Below, piece after piece: positions 9,966 to 19,900 of a stretch of 64,000 bases of DNA. Location of the stretch: the NCBI RefSeq assembly GCF_024166365.1, contig NC_064822.1, positions 105,396,823 through 105,460,822 on the forward strand, read 5' to 3'. The position numbers and the translations under genes are program-made. Within the stretch, counting starts at the first letter, position 1. Each line of letters starts with the position of its first letter. The notes beneath the pieces were generated by a model, which searched no databases, was not told the origin of the DNA, and was given only the letters and a program-made list of their open reading frames with translations. Origin of the DNA: Elephas maximus indicus (lineage: Eukaryota > Chordata > Mammalia > Proboscidea > Elephantidae).

Positions 9966-11230
9966 ACTATGGCCAATCCCTGAGCAAGGCACTACAGGTA
10001 GGGATGAACAAAACTTGGTTCCTGCACCCTAAGGGCTTCATCACTTTGCTGGGGAGACGCATTAACACCAGGACAGCCCCCTGCAGTGACTGTAGTGTAC
10101 AGAATGCCAAGTGTGGTGGGAACACACAGAGGGGTTCTCACACAGCCAGGGGCAGCCAGGAAAGGAGCAGGTGATACAGAAGCTGAGCCTTACGGCTTGT
10201 TGGGAGTTACCCAAGCAAAGGGTGAAGAGGAGAGAGAGCATCCTACAAGGAGGGGCACCTATGGACTGTTCCAAAAGCACTGGCCATTTGGTGAGGCAGA
10301 AGGGATGAGGCAAGGGGTGGGGAGGAGGAGCAGAGGTCGGGTCCCAGAAGGTGAGGAGCTTACAGTGGGGATGGGGAGGCCTTGAAGGGATTTTAGCAGG
10401 GGAGCAGCGTGTTCAGATTTGCCTTTTAGAAAGATCACTTGGGCTGCAGTGTGGAGAATGGATTGGAGTGGAGCAAGCGAGCTGGCAGAGATGGGCGGAA
10501 GGCTGCAGGGCAGCTGGGTGGTGAGGAGATGGCACAGGCAAGGTATTTAGGATTCAAAATCAGAGGACTGGATGATTTTATTGGATGGGGGAGTGAGGGA
10601 GAGAAAGGTTAAGGACACTCCCAGGTGCCACCAGCTGAGCTGGAAAAAGCAGGAGTGAGTGGGGGCAGGGAGGGAAATGAGGAGGTCTTTTTGAAACAGG
10701 TGTGTTTGACGAGCCGGAGGGCACCAGGGGTCACCCACTGGCAGGTAGATATGCCCAGGAGTGAGGTCAGGGTGCCCACATGTGGTTAGGAGGTAAAGAC
10801 TGTGTTGTTGTAACAGCTGGGCAGATTCTTAGGGAGTATCTTTGTTAGGGAAATAACCTTGATCTGCTACTGGGGGGTAAGAAGGGAAGACCCCAGGGCT
10901 GGGTGACCTTGGGGCCAGCATGGCCACAAAGATGGTTAAGCTTCCCTGTGAGAAATGAAGAAAATTTTTTGTCCCCTGAGTTGGAGGAGGCGAGCAAAGA
11001 ACTGGGGGGCAGGGAAGGGAAGGGGAAACCCAGGGAAGGCAAAGAGAAGAAGGGAGAAGTGGACGAAGGGCCAGTGGGAATTCCTGGGTGGTGGGGGGCT
11101 TATAGGGCCATTATAAGAACAGAGGTGCCCAACACCATGTGTGTAATTTGATGTAGTTTAAGTAGCTGTAGAATAAATGCCTCTTCCACCCCCCTCCTCC
11201 ATCCCCCTCCTCTACCCCCCTCCTCCGCAC
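9966..11230. other. Intergenic, no gene
   Basis: Mostly ancient repeat-like sequence (10380-10640 carries GAAAGATCACTTGGGCTGCAG). A CCCCCTCCTCC-type low-complexity stretch lies at 11185-11226. No exon seen. Confidence 0.6.
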
Positions 11231-11480
11231 GTTGTCGTCATTGTTGTTAGGTGCCATCCGGTAGGTTCCGACTCATAGCAACCGTATGTACAACAGAACA
11301 AAACACTGCAGGGTCCTGCGCCATCCTCACAATCGTTGTCATGTTTGAGCCCATTGTTGCAGCCACTGTGTCAATCTATGTCATTGAAGGCCTTCCTCTT
11401 TTTTTGTTGACCCTCTGCTTTACCAAGCATGACGTCCTTCTCCTGGGACTGGTCCCTCCTGATAACGTGTCATTAGTAAA
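11231..11480 (-). mobile_element. RTE-class LINE 3' end fragment
   Basis: Matches the 3' ends of the RTE copies at 47527 and 48690 (TTGTTGTTAGGTGCC, then GCAGCCACTGTGTCAAT and CTGGTCCCTCCTGATAAC). 5'-truncated and non-coding. Confidence 0.85.
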
Positions 11481-12104
11481 GATTATTCTATCCACAATTG
11501 CTTTCTGTGAATGTGGTTTTAGGTGGAAATGAAGGAGAGAGCTTCATTTCTCATCTGAGCTTATGGGGTGCAGAATAGTTTCAGCCCTTTTGGAGGCAGA
11601 AGCTGGGGTCGAGGGGGCCTGGAGAGCAGGAAGCCTGAGGAACTTGGACTCACAGGGCTGTGGGGTCTGAGTGACATCCAGGAAGTGGACACCCTGGAGT
11701 CCCATGAGAACTGCTGCTCCTTCACCTGAAGCTTTGGGACCGGGCTGTATCCACAGCAGGCCTGTCCAGCCTTAGAGATCCCAGAGATTCCAGCTCAGCA
11801 CCCAGGACCGCCCCCCTCCATACCTGTCAGGTGAGCTCAGGATAGAGCAGGTATGTGAGTGCCACCCCTCACACCACCCCCACGCCTCCCCCCACCCAAA
11901 CACACATAACCTGTCTGCCGGCTCCCTGTCAGTCTGACCAATACATTCCTTGGGGTACCAGAGTGACGGACAGATCTGCAGATAGGGGTCAGAGAAGCCG
12001 GCAAGGAGTGACCAGCCAGAGTCAGCAGGAGACCAGAAGAGACAGGGGAAACCAGAGACCAGAGAAACGGAGGAAAGCCTGGGAGCAGAGGACCTCAGGC
12101 TAAC
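11481..12104 (+). promoter_or_regulatory. Region immediately upstream of AQP6
   Basis: Probably holds the AQP6 promoter and 5' untranslated sequence. I could not define a TATA box or start site. An in-frame TGA lies at 12009-12011, with no in-frame ATG between it and 12105. Confidence 0.45.
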
Positions 12105-12467
12105 ATGCTGGTGTGCAGGCTCTGGACAGCCATCATCAAGGCGCTGTTTGCAGAGTTCCTGGCCACAGGGCTGTATGTGTTCTTTGGCGTGGGCTCGGTG
12201 CTACACTGGCCCTCGGCACTTCCCTCCGTGCTGCAGATTGCCATCACCTTCAACCTGGCCACAGCCATGGCTGTGCAGATCACATGGAAGACCAGTGGGG
12301 CCCACGTCAACCCCGCTGTGACGCTGGCCTTCCTCGTGGGCTCCCACATCTCCCTCCCCCGAGCTGTGGCCTATGTGGCTGCCCAGTTGGCAGGGGCCAC
12401 TGCGGGGGCTGCTCTGCTTTACGGGGTCACGCCAGGAGACATCCGAGGGACCCTTGGGATCAATGTG
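12105..12467 (+). CDS. AQP6: AQP6 exon 1 (residues 1-121)
   Basis: Starts at ATG with A at -3 and C at +4. Encodes helices 1-3 and the first NPA motif, ends GGGATCAATGTG and is followed by donor GTATGT. The length of 121 codons is identical to AQP5 exon 1. Confidence 0.93.
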
Positions 12468-14710
12468 GTATGTGCAGGGAGAGGCTTATGGCAAGTGAAA
12501 GGGCAGGGGGGTCTGGCTGGGCCAGAAGGAGGGAATCCAAACAGGTGGCAAAGATGGGGGGCCAAGGCTCAAGGAGGAGACAGGAGGAAAGGACTCACCC
12601 ATGTGCTCCACGCCTGCTCCAGGCTGGGCCCTGGAACACTGGTCTTAGTCCAGGCAGACTAGGAATGGGATTGTGGTACAGTAACAGACAGAGAAGAGAG
12701 AAGCCACCCAAGGGGATGGAGTAGGATGAGAACCAGGCATTTGGAGATAGGAGCAGCTGAGGGAGGGCTGGAACTGCTAGTGCGAAAGGGTCCCGGTGGG
12801 CACTTCATTGTCCTCCCCAAGCCACACCCCATGTCCACTTCTGTCTCTTCCCATGTTCCTCCCTCCCATGTCCTTCCCATGTTCCCCCCTCCCATGTCCT
12901 TCCCATGTTCCCACAAATACCTTGAGGCCTCACTCCTTGATTCCTGCAATCACCCAGATCTCCATCCACTTCCCCCAGTCCCCTCCTTCCACACCCACCC
13001 CTAGCCCTGTCCCAGCCTCCTCCCAAACATGCCTCCCAGCTTCCCTGAGCTTCTCTTCCTGGAACACTGCCCCCACCCACCTCTGGGGTGGGAGGGGTGC
13101 CACTCAATTCCACAGGGAACAGGTGTCCAGGGCTGCCCTGAACCCCACCTTACAGCTGAAGCTGTGAGGTGGTGAGGTGTCACCCCTTACAGCTGAGGAA
13201 ACGAGGCCCAGGGGTTCACCTTCCCGTGGACAGAGCCTGCGTCTGCTCCAGCGTGGTGGTCCCTTCTGCTCAGGTCCGGAGCAACATCTCTGCTGGCCAG
13301 GCTGTGGCGGTGGAGCTGGTACTGACTTTGCAGCTGGTGCTCTGTGTCTTTGCTTCCACCGACAGTCGTCAGGCCTCGGGCTCTCCCGCCGTCATAATTG
13401 GGATCTCAGTGGCATTGGGCCACCTCGTTGGGGTAAGGGATAAAAAGGACACAGGGGGTACTGTGCATTCACTTCTTCCCTGGGGAAGCTGTGGTGGGCC
13501 AAAGGCCAGGCAGTGTGCTTCCCTGAGCCCCCGTGCCTTGGGGCTGAGGCTGTGCCCCACATTCTAGATCCAGGACACATGCTGCAGAGGCCAAGGGTGG
13601 GGCTGAGGTCTGAACAGGGCAAAGGGACTATCCCCTCACAGGCCTGCCTTAGGCCTCCTCAACCCCGACCTGCACTTGCTCCCCAGATCTACTTCACCGG
13701 ATGCTCCATGAACCCTGCCCGCTCCTTTGGGCCCGCTGTCATCATAGGGAAGTTCGCAGTCCACTGGGTAAGCCCCTTTGCCGGCAGCTATAGGGAGGGG
13801 AAAGGGCTCGAATCAGGGCGACGGGGGCTGTGGGTTTCACCAGCAGGGTCCACAGAGACTCAGGGAGACAACCTCTCCCTGCCACAGATCATCTTGACCC
13901 CTGCGGGAGGTTTCCCTAAACTCAGAAGACAAGGGTGTGTATCCTGGCTGTACTTCCTTTCGCTCTAGCTTTCACAGCTCTGGGGACCCAGTAGACTGGC
14001 AAGAAGTGAGCCAGGACAGTAACTGCAGCCTTGGCCCAGGCCTCAAGTCCCTGGCTGCTTCCTTATTATTCACTTCCTCCAGCTGGACCAATTTCTAAGC
14101 TTAGAAAAAGAAAAAGACAAACAGAAATAGACCCACACAGCAGCAGAGACAAGAGCAGCAATAGTCAGGACTCCTGGCTGAGATGGGGAAGACAAGAGGG
14201 AAGAGGCATGAGAGGGTGAGGAACCTGACCCCTGGCCCCAGCCACTGCTGCATAGCCTGAACCCCTCCTTGGAAGGCAACTTTCCCCTATTTGTGTGGAT
14301 GCAAGAGACAGGTCTCAGGGTTCTCAAATTTACCACCTTGTAGACAGCTTGAGGGTTCCTCAAGACCAAGCCAGCACCAGAGAAGCACCCAGGGGTCCCA
14401 AAGCCACCCCATGGTTCTAATAGCTTACCGGGGGGGTATCTACTTCTCTCTGCCTCCTCAGATATTCTGGGTGGGACCCTTGACAGGTGCTGTCCTGGCA
14501 TCTCTGATCTACAATTTCATCCTGTTTCCCGACACCAAGACCCTGGCCCAGCGACTGGCCATCCTCACAGGCAGCACTGTGGAGGTGGACAGCATGGTAG
14601 GGGTGCACCCCCAGAAGGAAGAGTCCAAGTCCAGTCCAGGCAACACCGAAATGGAGAGTGTGTCAGATGACATGGACCTCGGCCCTGACCCTCAGGCTTC
14701 GGAGAGGTGA
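12105..14710 (+). CDS. AQP6: Aquaporin-6, complete coding region in four exons
   Basis: AQP6 sits in intracellular vesicles of renal acid-secreting intercalated cells, conducts anions such as nitrate and has little basal water permeability (family knowledge). Exons 12105-12467, 13274-13432, 13687-13767 and 14462-14710 give 283 codons, with all introns GT-AG and phase 0. Visible signatures: HVNPA at 67-71, MNPAR at 182-186, and the AQP6-specific Asn50 and Lys62 (equivalent to rat Asn60 and Lys72). The start is the first in-frame ATG after an in-frame TGA at 12009 and matches human Met14; the human upstream ATG is absent. The C-terminus runs about 15 residues past the human end. The gene is a tandem paralogue of AQP5. 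Confidence 0.96.
12468..13273 (+). other. AQP6: AQP6 intron 1
   Basis: Contains a short 26-bp minisatellite at 12848-12914, followed by C-rich sequence. No repeat of the SINE or LINE type seen. Confidence 0.8.
12848..12914 (+). repeat. Minisatellite, 26-bp unit, about 2.6 copies
   Basis: Units start at 12848, 12874 and 12900 with TTCCCATGTTCC. The first two differ by a single base (T or C after GTTCC). Confidence 0.9.
13274..13432 (+). CDS. AQP6: AQP6 exon 2 (residues 122-174)
   Basis: Acceptor TCTGCTCAG, then [20 protein letters not shown]. Contains an NIS glycosylation-type sequon. Donor GTAAGG. Confidence 0.96.
13687..13767 (+). CDS. AQP6: AQP6 exon 3 (residues 175-201)
   Basis: Acceptor CTCCCCAG, then [17 protein letters not shown], the second NPA segment. 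Donor GTAAGC. One codon shorter than AQP5 exon 3. Confidence 0.96.
13768..14461 (+). other. AQP6: AQP6 intron 3
   Basis: No recognisable repeat or gene. An A-rich patch (AGAAAAAGAAAAAGAC) lies at about 14100-14120. Confidence 0.7.
14462..14710 (+). CDS. AQP6: AQP6 exon 4 (residues 202-283 and stop)
   Basis: Acceptor CTCCTCAG. Encodes helix 6 and [15 protein letters not shown]. The tail continues past MESV with [15 protein letters not shown] before TGA at 14708-14710. Human AQP6 stops after MESV. Confidence 0.94.
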   Translation: MFWVGPLTGAVLASLIYNFILFPDTKTLAQRLAILTGSTVEVDSMVGVHPQKEESKSSPGNTEMESVSDDMDLGPDPQASER

Positions 14711-15810
14711 CCTAGAGGTGGGCAGTGTGCCTTGAATAACCTGACTTGAGGTTTCCCTGGTGGGCTTTGCATAGGTGCATGGAGAGGCTTGGCCTCTTGT
14801 CCCCACAGGTGGGCAGGAATGCCAATCCCTGTCCCTGGCACTCCATTTCTAGATAAAAAGACTCAGGGGAATGCATCTGTCCAGCTCCCTGTTTCTAGGC
14901 CTTTGCCATCTCTCAGTTTACAGAGCAGAGGGAGGGAAGGGGAATACATGTTTGCCTTCCCTCTCTCACCCTTTTGGATCACAGTGGGAGTCCTGGGAAA
15001 GGGGAGTGGAGCCGAGACATCGCTCTGCTTAGGCTGAGGACTTCAGGGACCTTGGGGAGCCATAACATCTAGCCTCACCTTTGGGGAGAAGGGGCCAGGA
15101 CTTACTAGAAGAACCAGGTCCTGAGACAGCCTTCTGAGCTCCTCAGGGAAGAGTTTCTGTCTTTGGTGCAATTTGGGGGCCATGGGTGCCCCTTCAGACT
15201 GGGGGCTTCCTGAGGACAGGGATTGCCCTCCCAATAGATCCTCATTCCTCATCCCTCCAAATGCCATTGGGAAGAGCTGACACAGAGAGGAGCCATCTAT
15301 GGGGCCAGCAGAAGGGCAGATATGGGCAAGGGAAGGAGGGCCTAACATGCCTTTTCCAGGACAGGCTCTTCCAAGGTGTTTGTCCTACCTCCCTCTCCAC
15401 AGGCCCATTTACAGGAACTTTCCAGAGAAAGGAAGTCTCTGTCCCGTCCTTGAGCCAGAAGAAGCCTTTTCCAGCCCCAGACTCTCAGCTCAATTGGGAT
15501 CCCCAAAAAGATGTTGAATAAGTCCAAAGGATGGTAAGAACCCTGGGAATGACCCAGGAAACCAAGACGTGGGGTTCAGTATGTTGTTGGAAGACTAATG
15601 GAGTCTCGGTTTGTTAATACTTGAAAACTGCTATAAATCTACTCTGTTCACGGTTTGGGGTCTTATCTAGATCTTGGCTTCCCCATCTGTAAAACGGGCA
15701 CAACCCTCCCCCAGGAACTGCTGTGAAAACAAACAAGAGATTGGAAAATGTTTTTGGAAGTTAAAATGCTAGAAAAACAACCCCAATAAATGATGATTAT
15801 TGTTGCTGTT
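14711..15810 (+). other. AQP6: AQP6 3' untranslated region (end inferred)
   Basis: Non-coding sequence after the AQP6 stop codon, up to just beyond the first canonical AATAAA. The cleavage point is inferred. Confidence 0.55.
15785..15790 (+). promoter_or_regulatory. AQP6: Candidate AQP6 polyadenylation signal AATAAA
   Basis: AATAAA in CCCCAATAAATGATG. A second AATAAA lies at 16025-16030. Confidence 0.55.
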
Positions 15811-17279
15811 ACTGTAATTATTGGGTTTGAACACAACTGCTGTTGGTAATGGGAGGGAGGAGGGAAGAAAGGAGAGAGGGAGATGATGGGGGGACATGGA
15901 AATGAGTCGGTTTTTCTCTCATTTCATTGGCTTCTCTTACCAGGAGCCCTGCCTCCTTGTCTTCTGGGTCTACTGACCTGGGAGCTTTGTGGGTGTGGGG
16001 TGTGGGGGTTGGGAGGGGCCCTGGAATAAAGAGACAAGCCAATAAAAGTCAGTTCTTTTCATCTCTATGGTACCCATCACCATGGTACCCTGAAATGCAG
16101 CAGCCAAATCCATAAAATAGATACGTCCCCTCCTGGGATGTTCCCAAGGGGCTGGGGATGGGAGAGGGGCTCCCAAAGTCTTCCAAGGGCTGGCTAACAG
16201 AGGCCAACCTGTGACCAGTGCAGTAGCTGAGCCTGCCGGGGCTTGGCCCAAAGCCATGCTCAACTTTCTGTATTATTGCCCATACAGAGTACTGTTCCCA
16301 TCTCTCCAAGTGGGGCCCCACTCATCCATCTTCACAATGTCTCAGAGCCAGGGCTTTCTGTGCCCTTTTCCAACCAGGGACAGCTCTGTGTGTGTGCGTA
16401 TGTGTGCGCACGTGTGCGTGTGCACACAGAGGATGTGATTGACTTGCTAAAGGTCACCCATCTCAGTACCACAGCCCCCTAAGTTTTCCTCAGCTCCCAG
16501 CTTAGAATTTTCCAAAATAGAGCTCCAGGGGTGCTCATACCATGTGCAGCCAGAGGAAGGAAGGGACCAGGAAGTTGAGGGTTGATGAGGGCAAGGGGTA
16601 GAGCTCCTACAATAGCTCTTAAGCTCCTTGACAAATTATCCCTGCACCTCCCCAGAGCCAAGCACACACTGGGTGCTCAATACAAGTTTGATGAATAAAT
16701 GACTGAGGCTAGGCGGCTGGGGAGGGGAGGGAGGGATGGCAGTCATTGATCAAGAGGAGGAAAATTCAGGAGGAATGGTTCCAAATGACAACAGTTGAAA
16801 GCCTAAGCTTCCAGGTAGGGACAGCTGGTTAAGAGGGGGCACATCAAGCCATCAGAGCCTCCACCCACAGCTTCAGAGCAGGCCCTGTAACTTCTGCCCT
16901 GGCAACTACAGAACCCAAAGGGCAACTGTGACCACCAGAGAGAAAGCTGAAGCCCTATTTTTCGCTATTCTTACAGCTATTTGCCCTCAGCATAGACCAG
17001 TGTGAGAAGAGACATGCTTACTGAGAAATGAGGAATTAGGTTAGAATCTCAAGAGCATTGAAGGTTAGACATAGGAATTAGTAACCCAAGGTTAGCTCCT
17101 CCTTGGCTGGAGCCCTTTAATAGGACAGTCTTCTGCCATCTGTTTGCATGAGGGAAGGGCTGGCCTTTGGGGAGCCAAAGCTCAGGTCTTCCAGCCTGTG
17201 GAAAGGAGGCTTCATCCACCTCATCCCTGAGCCTGGGTGAGGGGAGGACAGAGACCCAACCAGGCTGACCCTGGGTGCG
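15811..17279. other. Intergenic between convergent AQP6 and RACGAP1, no gene
   Basis: Contains a GT/GC alternating run at 16388-16430 and an L2-like 3' end at about 16600-16705 (TTGATGAATAAATGACTGA). No exon seen. Confidence 0.65.
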
Positions 17280-17550
17280 CATTCCCTTCCTCCCATTTGT
17301 CAGGGGAAGTTTTTAATTAATGGTGTGTAATCTGATCTGGCCCTTCTCCCTGCTGAGCACTGCCTTCAATCAGTGGAGCCATCTGCAATTGCAATTCATA
17401 ATTCACCAGAAAGGGAGGGGGACTCGGGATGGGTGCCTTGGTGATTAACACAATTAGCCTTTTATGTTGATGATTGTCTTAGCAGGAGCAGATGAGGCTG
17501 AGCTCAGGGCCTACGCTGTCTCTTCCCAATTGGCTGGCATACAGCCCCTC
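17280..17550. promoter_or_regulatory. AT-rich block, candidate conserved non-coding element
   Basis: Dense homeodomain-type cores: TTTTTAATTAATGG, CAATTGCAATTCATAATTC, GTGATTAACACAATTAGCC. No repeat signature. Regulatory function is inference only. Confidence 0.35.
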
Positions 17551-18861
17551 TCCACTCCCTACCCCCACTGCACTTCTTTAACCTACTACCCCCAGGTATG
17601 AGGAGGACAGGCCTAATCTGGGTCCATGCTGTGCAAGGGGAAAAGCTCAGGAAGGGGTCAAGGCTGTGGGATACAGTTGGTGTCCTCAGGCTGAGGTGAG
17701 AGGAGGATCATGATCCAAAGACTTTCACTTTCCAAAGAAATCACTTGGCCTAAAGGATCCTATGCACCCAAAGTGAAAAAAAAAAGGACTATAAAAGGAT
17801 AGTATAGGGGTTAAGAGTTTAAATGCAGGCTCAAGCACTTAAGAGCTATGTAAACTTGAGTAAGTTACCTAAGAAGTCTGAGCCTCACTTTCCTCATCTG
17901 GAAAATGGGAATATTAATACATACTTCATAAGGGTGCTGGAAGAACTACATGAGATGAGCCCTATATATTTCCATCAGTGGTAGCTATTTTTGCCATCAT
18001 CATGGTAGACTGCCATCCCCTCTGCCAATGAGTGCAGCGGCTTCGCCTCTAGTTTCTAATGAGGCCCAGGCTATAACTAAAGAAGTCATCATGTCCTTCC
18101 CAGTGCTTGTGATAAGGCAGAGGAAAGAGGAGTCAGGAATCTAATACAAGGAAGAGAAATAAGGGCCTTCTCAGGACAGAGGAAATGGAGCACTTGGAGT
18201 GATCGTGGCAGGGAGAGTTGGCTGGGGAGAGATTCAGGGAATGAGGGTACGGAGGCTGGGTGGGGAGGTAGAGGGGTGAAAAGAAGCAGGACTTTGAGGA
18301 TTTGGAATATCCTATGAAAGCTAAGTAAACAAAAAAGGAAGCAGCCATCAGAGCAGAAGGTTTAAGAGGTAGTACAGATCAGAATCACTGAAATTGCCCA
18401 AGGATTGATCTATAGTGAGGGCAGGTGGTCTGGAACAAGCTAATGGGGATGCTGATGGGCGTTCCAGTCCCTCTGGGCCCACAGCGCTGTTCTCCATGAC
18501 CTGGAGCAGCTCCTGAATGTTCAGAGAACAGGCTCAACGAGAAAAGAGCTCTACATGAAGAGAGATTTTAACCTACAGCTTAATGGCAGGCCAGAGAGGA
18601 GGACAGGGAGGGAATGAGGGAGGGAAAATGTTAAAGGCTAATCAAGAAGCATCCGGCCAAGCTGTGGCCACTCTGGGCAGCTGAGGCAGGGGGCCAGCAC
18701 AGCCAAGATGTGTGATCACTTCCCAGGGAGAGGCCACTACACTGAGCGCAGTCAGATAGTTAGCAAAACCTGTGGAGAGGAGGCATGGTTAGTAAAGGGC
18801 ATTCACGAGGGGGGGTCCCTATGGCATTAATTAATAGGCTGTAGTTAATTTTTTTTTTTTT
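17551..18861. other. Intergenic, no gene
   Basis: A plus-strand MIR-like repeat lies at about 17805-17975 (GGGGTTAAGAGTTTAAATGCAGG ... CTCATCTGGAAAATGGG). The rest is unassigned. A poly(T) tract ends at 18862. Confidence 0.65.
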
Positions 18862-18873
18862 TAGTTAATGGGC

Positions 18874-19067
18874 GGAGCCCTGGTGGTACAATGGTGAAGC
18901 ACTTTGCTGCCAACCAAAAGGTTGGCAGTTTGAGCCCAACAGCCACTTGTCGGGGGGAAGATGTGGCAGTCAGCTTCTGTAAATATTTGCAGCCTTGGAA
19001 ACCCTATGAGGCAGTTCTACTATGAGTCGGAATTGACTCTTCAGGAATGGGTTTGGTTTTTTTGTTG
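18874..19067 (+). mobile_element. Afrotherian SINE, long subtype, intact target duplication
   Basis: Runs from GGAGCCCTGGTGGTAC to GGTTTGGTTTTTTTG and includes the GATGTGGCAGTCAGCTTC segment. Flanked by the perfect 12-bp repeat TAGTTAATGGGC at 18862-18873 and 19068-19079. Confidence 0.94.
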
Positions 19068-19079
19068 TAGTTAATGGGC

Positions 19080-19277
19080 AGGAGGGACCAGACCCTGGAG
19101 AAGGACATCATGCTTGGTAGAGGGTCAGTGAAAAAGAGGAAGGCCCTCAACAAGATGGACTGACACAGGGGCTGCAACAATGGGCTCAAACATAGCAGGA
19201 CAGAGCAGTGTTTTGTTCTGTTGTACATTGGGTTGCTATGAGTTGGAACCAACTCATCAGTACCTAACAACAACAAA
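19080..19277 (+). mobile_element. RTE-class LINE 3' end fragment
   Basis: Reads GGAGGGACCAGACCCTGGAG ... TTGGGTTGCTATGAGTTGG ... CCTAACAACAACAA, the plus-strand equivalent of the RTE ends at 11231 and 48690. It abuts the SINE at 18874. Confidence 0.85.
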
Positions 19278-19885
19278 TGGGCAGGAAACAGGAGAAATGA
19301 AAAACAATGCTTCATTCAGAGCTCTGATCAAGCTAGATAAAGAAACAACTATTATCAGAGTTGGGGGTGGAAGAGGACAAAGACAGATGCAGGGACCAAT
19401 AATCTGCACCTGCCCCCCCCCTCGATGGCACTAGTTTTTTGTTTTTTTTTTTTACCCCCAAGGGCAGATGGAACAAGGTCCGGACAGGCCAGGGCCCAGC
19501 TTGGGGTCAGAGGAGAGGCCAGAACAGCAGTCAGGAAGGAGTATTCGGTTCTGGAACAACAGGCTGGACTCCTCTGCCCGGAATATTCTGAGTCCTCTCT
19601 AACTGCCTTATTCACAGCTCAAATGTCATCACCCCTGAGGCTGTCTAAGCCTCCAGCTCCCTCCCTCCTTTGAGCTCTCAAAGCACTCTGCACTACAGTG
19701 TATTGAGGGTAACGAGTGCCCAGGGCAATCTCTAATTCGTGCCTCCCCGCTCCCCCATTTCCAAGATGAGTAGATGTTGGTAGCAGCCATGTGTCAGCAG
19801 AATGCCTTCTCCCCTCTCCTCCAGCTGCCTCAGTCAGGTGCCTTTCATATTTGTCACGCCTCGGAATGTCACTCTGTCCCTAGTC

Positions 19886-19900
19886 TGGCGCCCCCTTGGA
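19886..19900 (-). promoter_or_regulatory. CTCF-like motif, minus orientation
   Basis: On the minus strand TCCAAGGGGGCGCCA fits the CTCF core. A weaker one (GCAGAGGGGGCCGCT) follows near 19919-19935. Confidence 0.45.

Noticed and set aside
12113-12724. 203-codon open frame overlapping AQP6 exon 1
   Set aside because: Out-of-frame shadow of a GC-rich AQP6 exon that runs through its splice donor. No family similarity.
19420-19450. Isolated CGATGGCACTAG + poly(T) string as an inserted SINE tail
   Set aside because: Too short to distinguish an extreme 5' truncation from chance. A similar string occurs at 52231.
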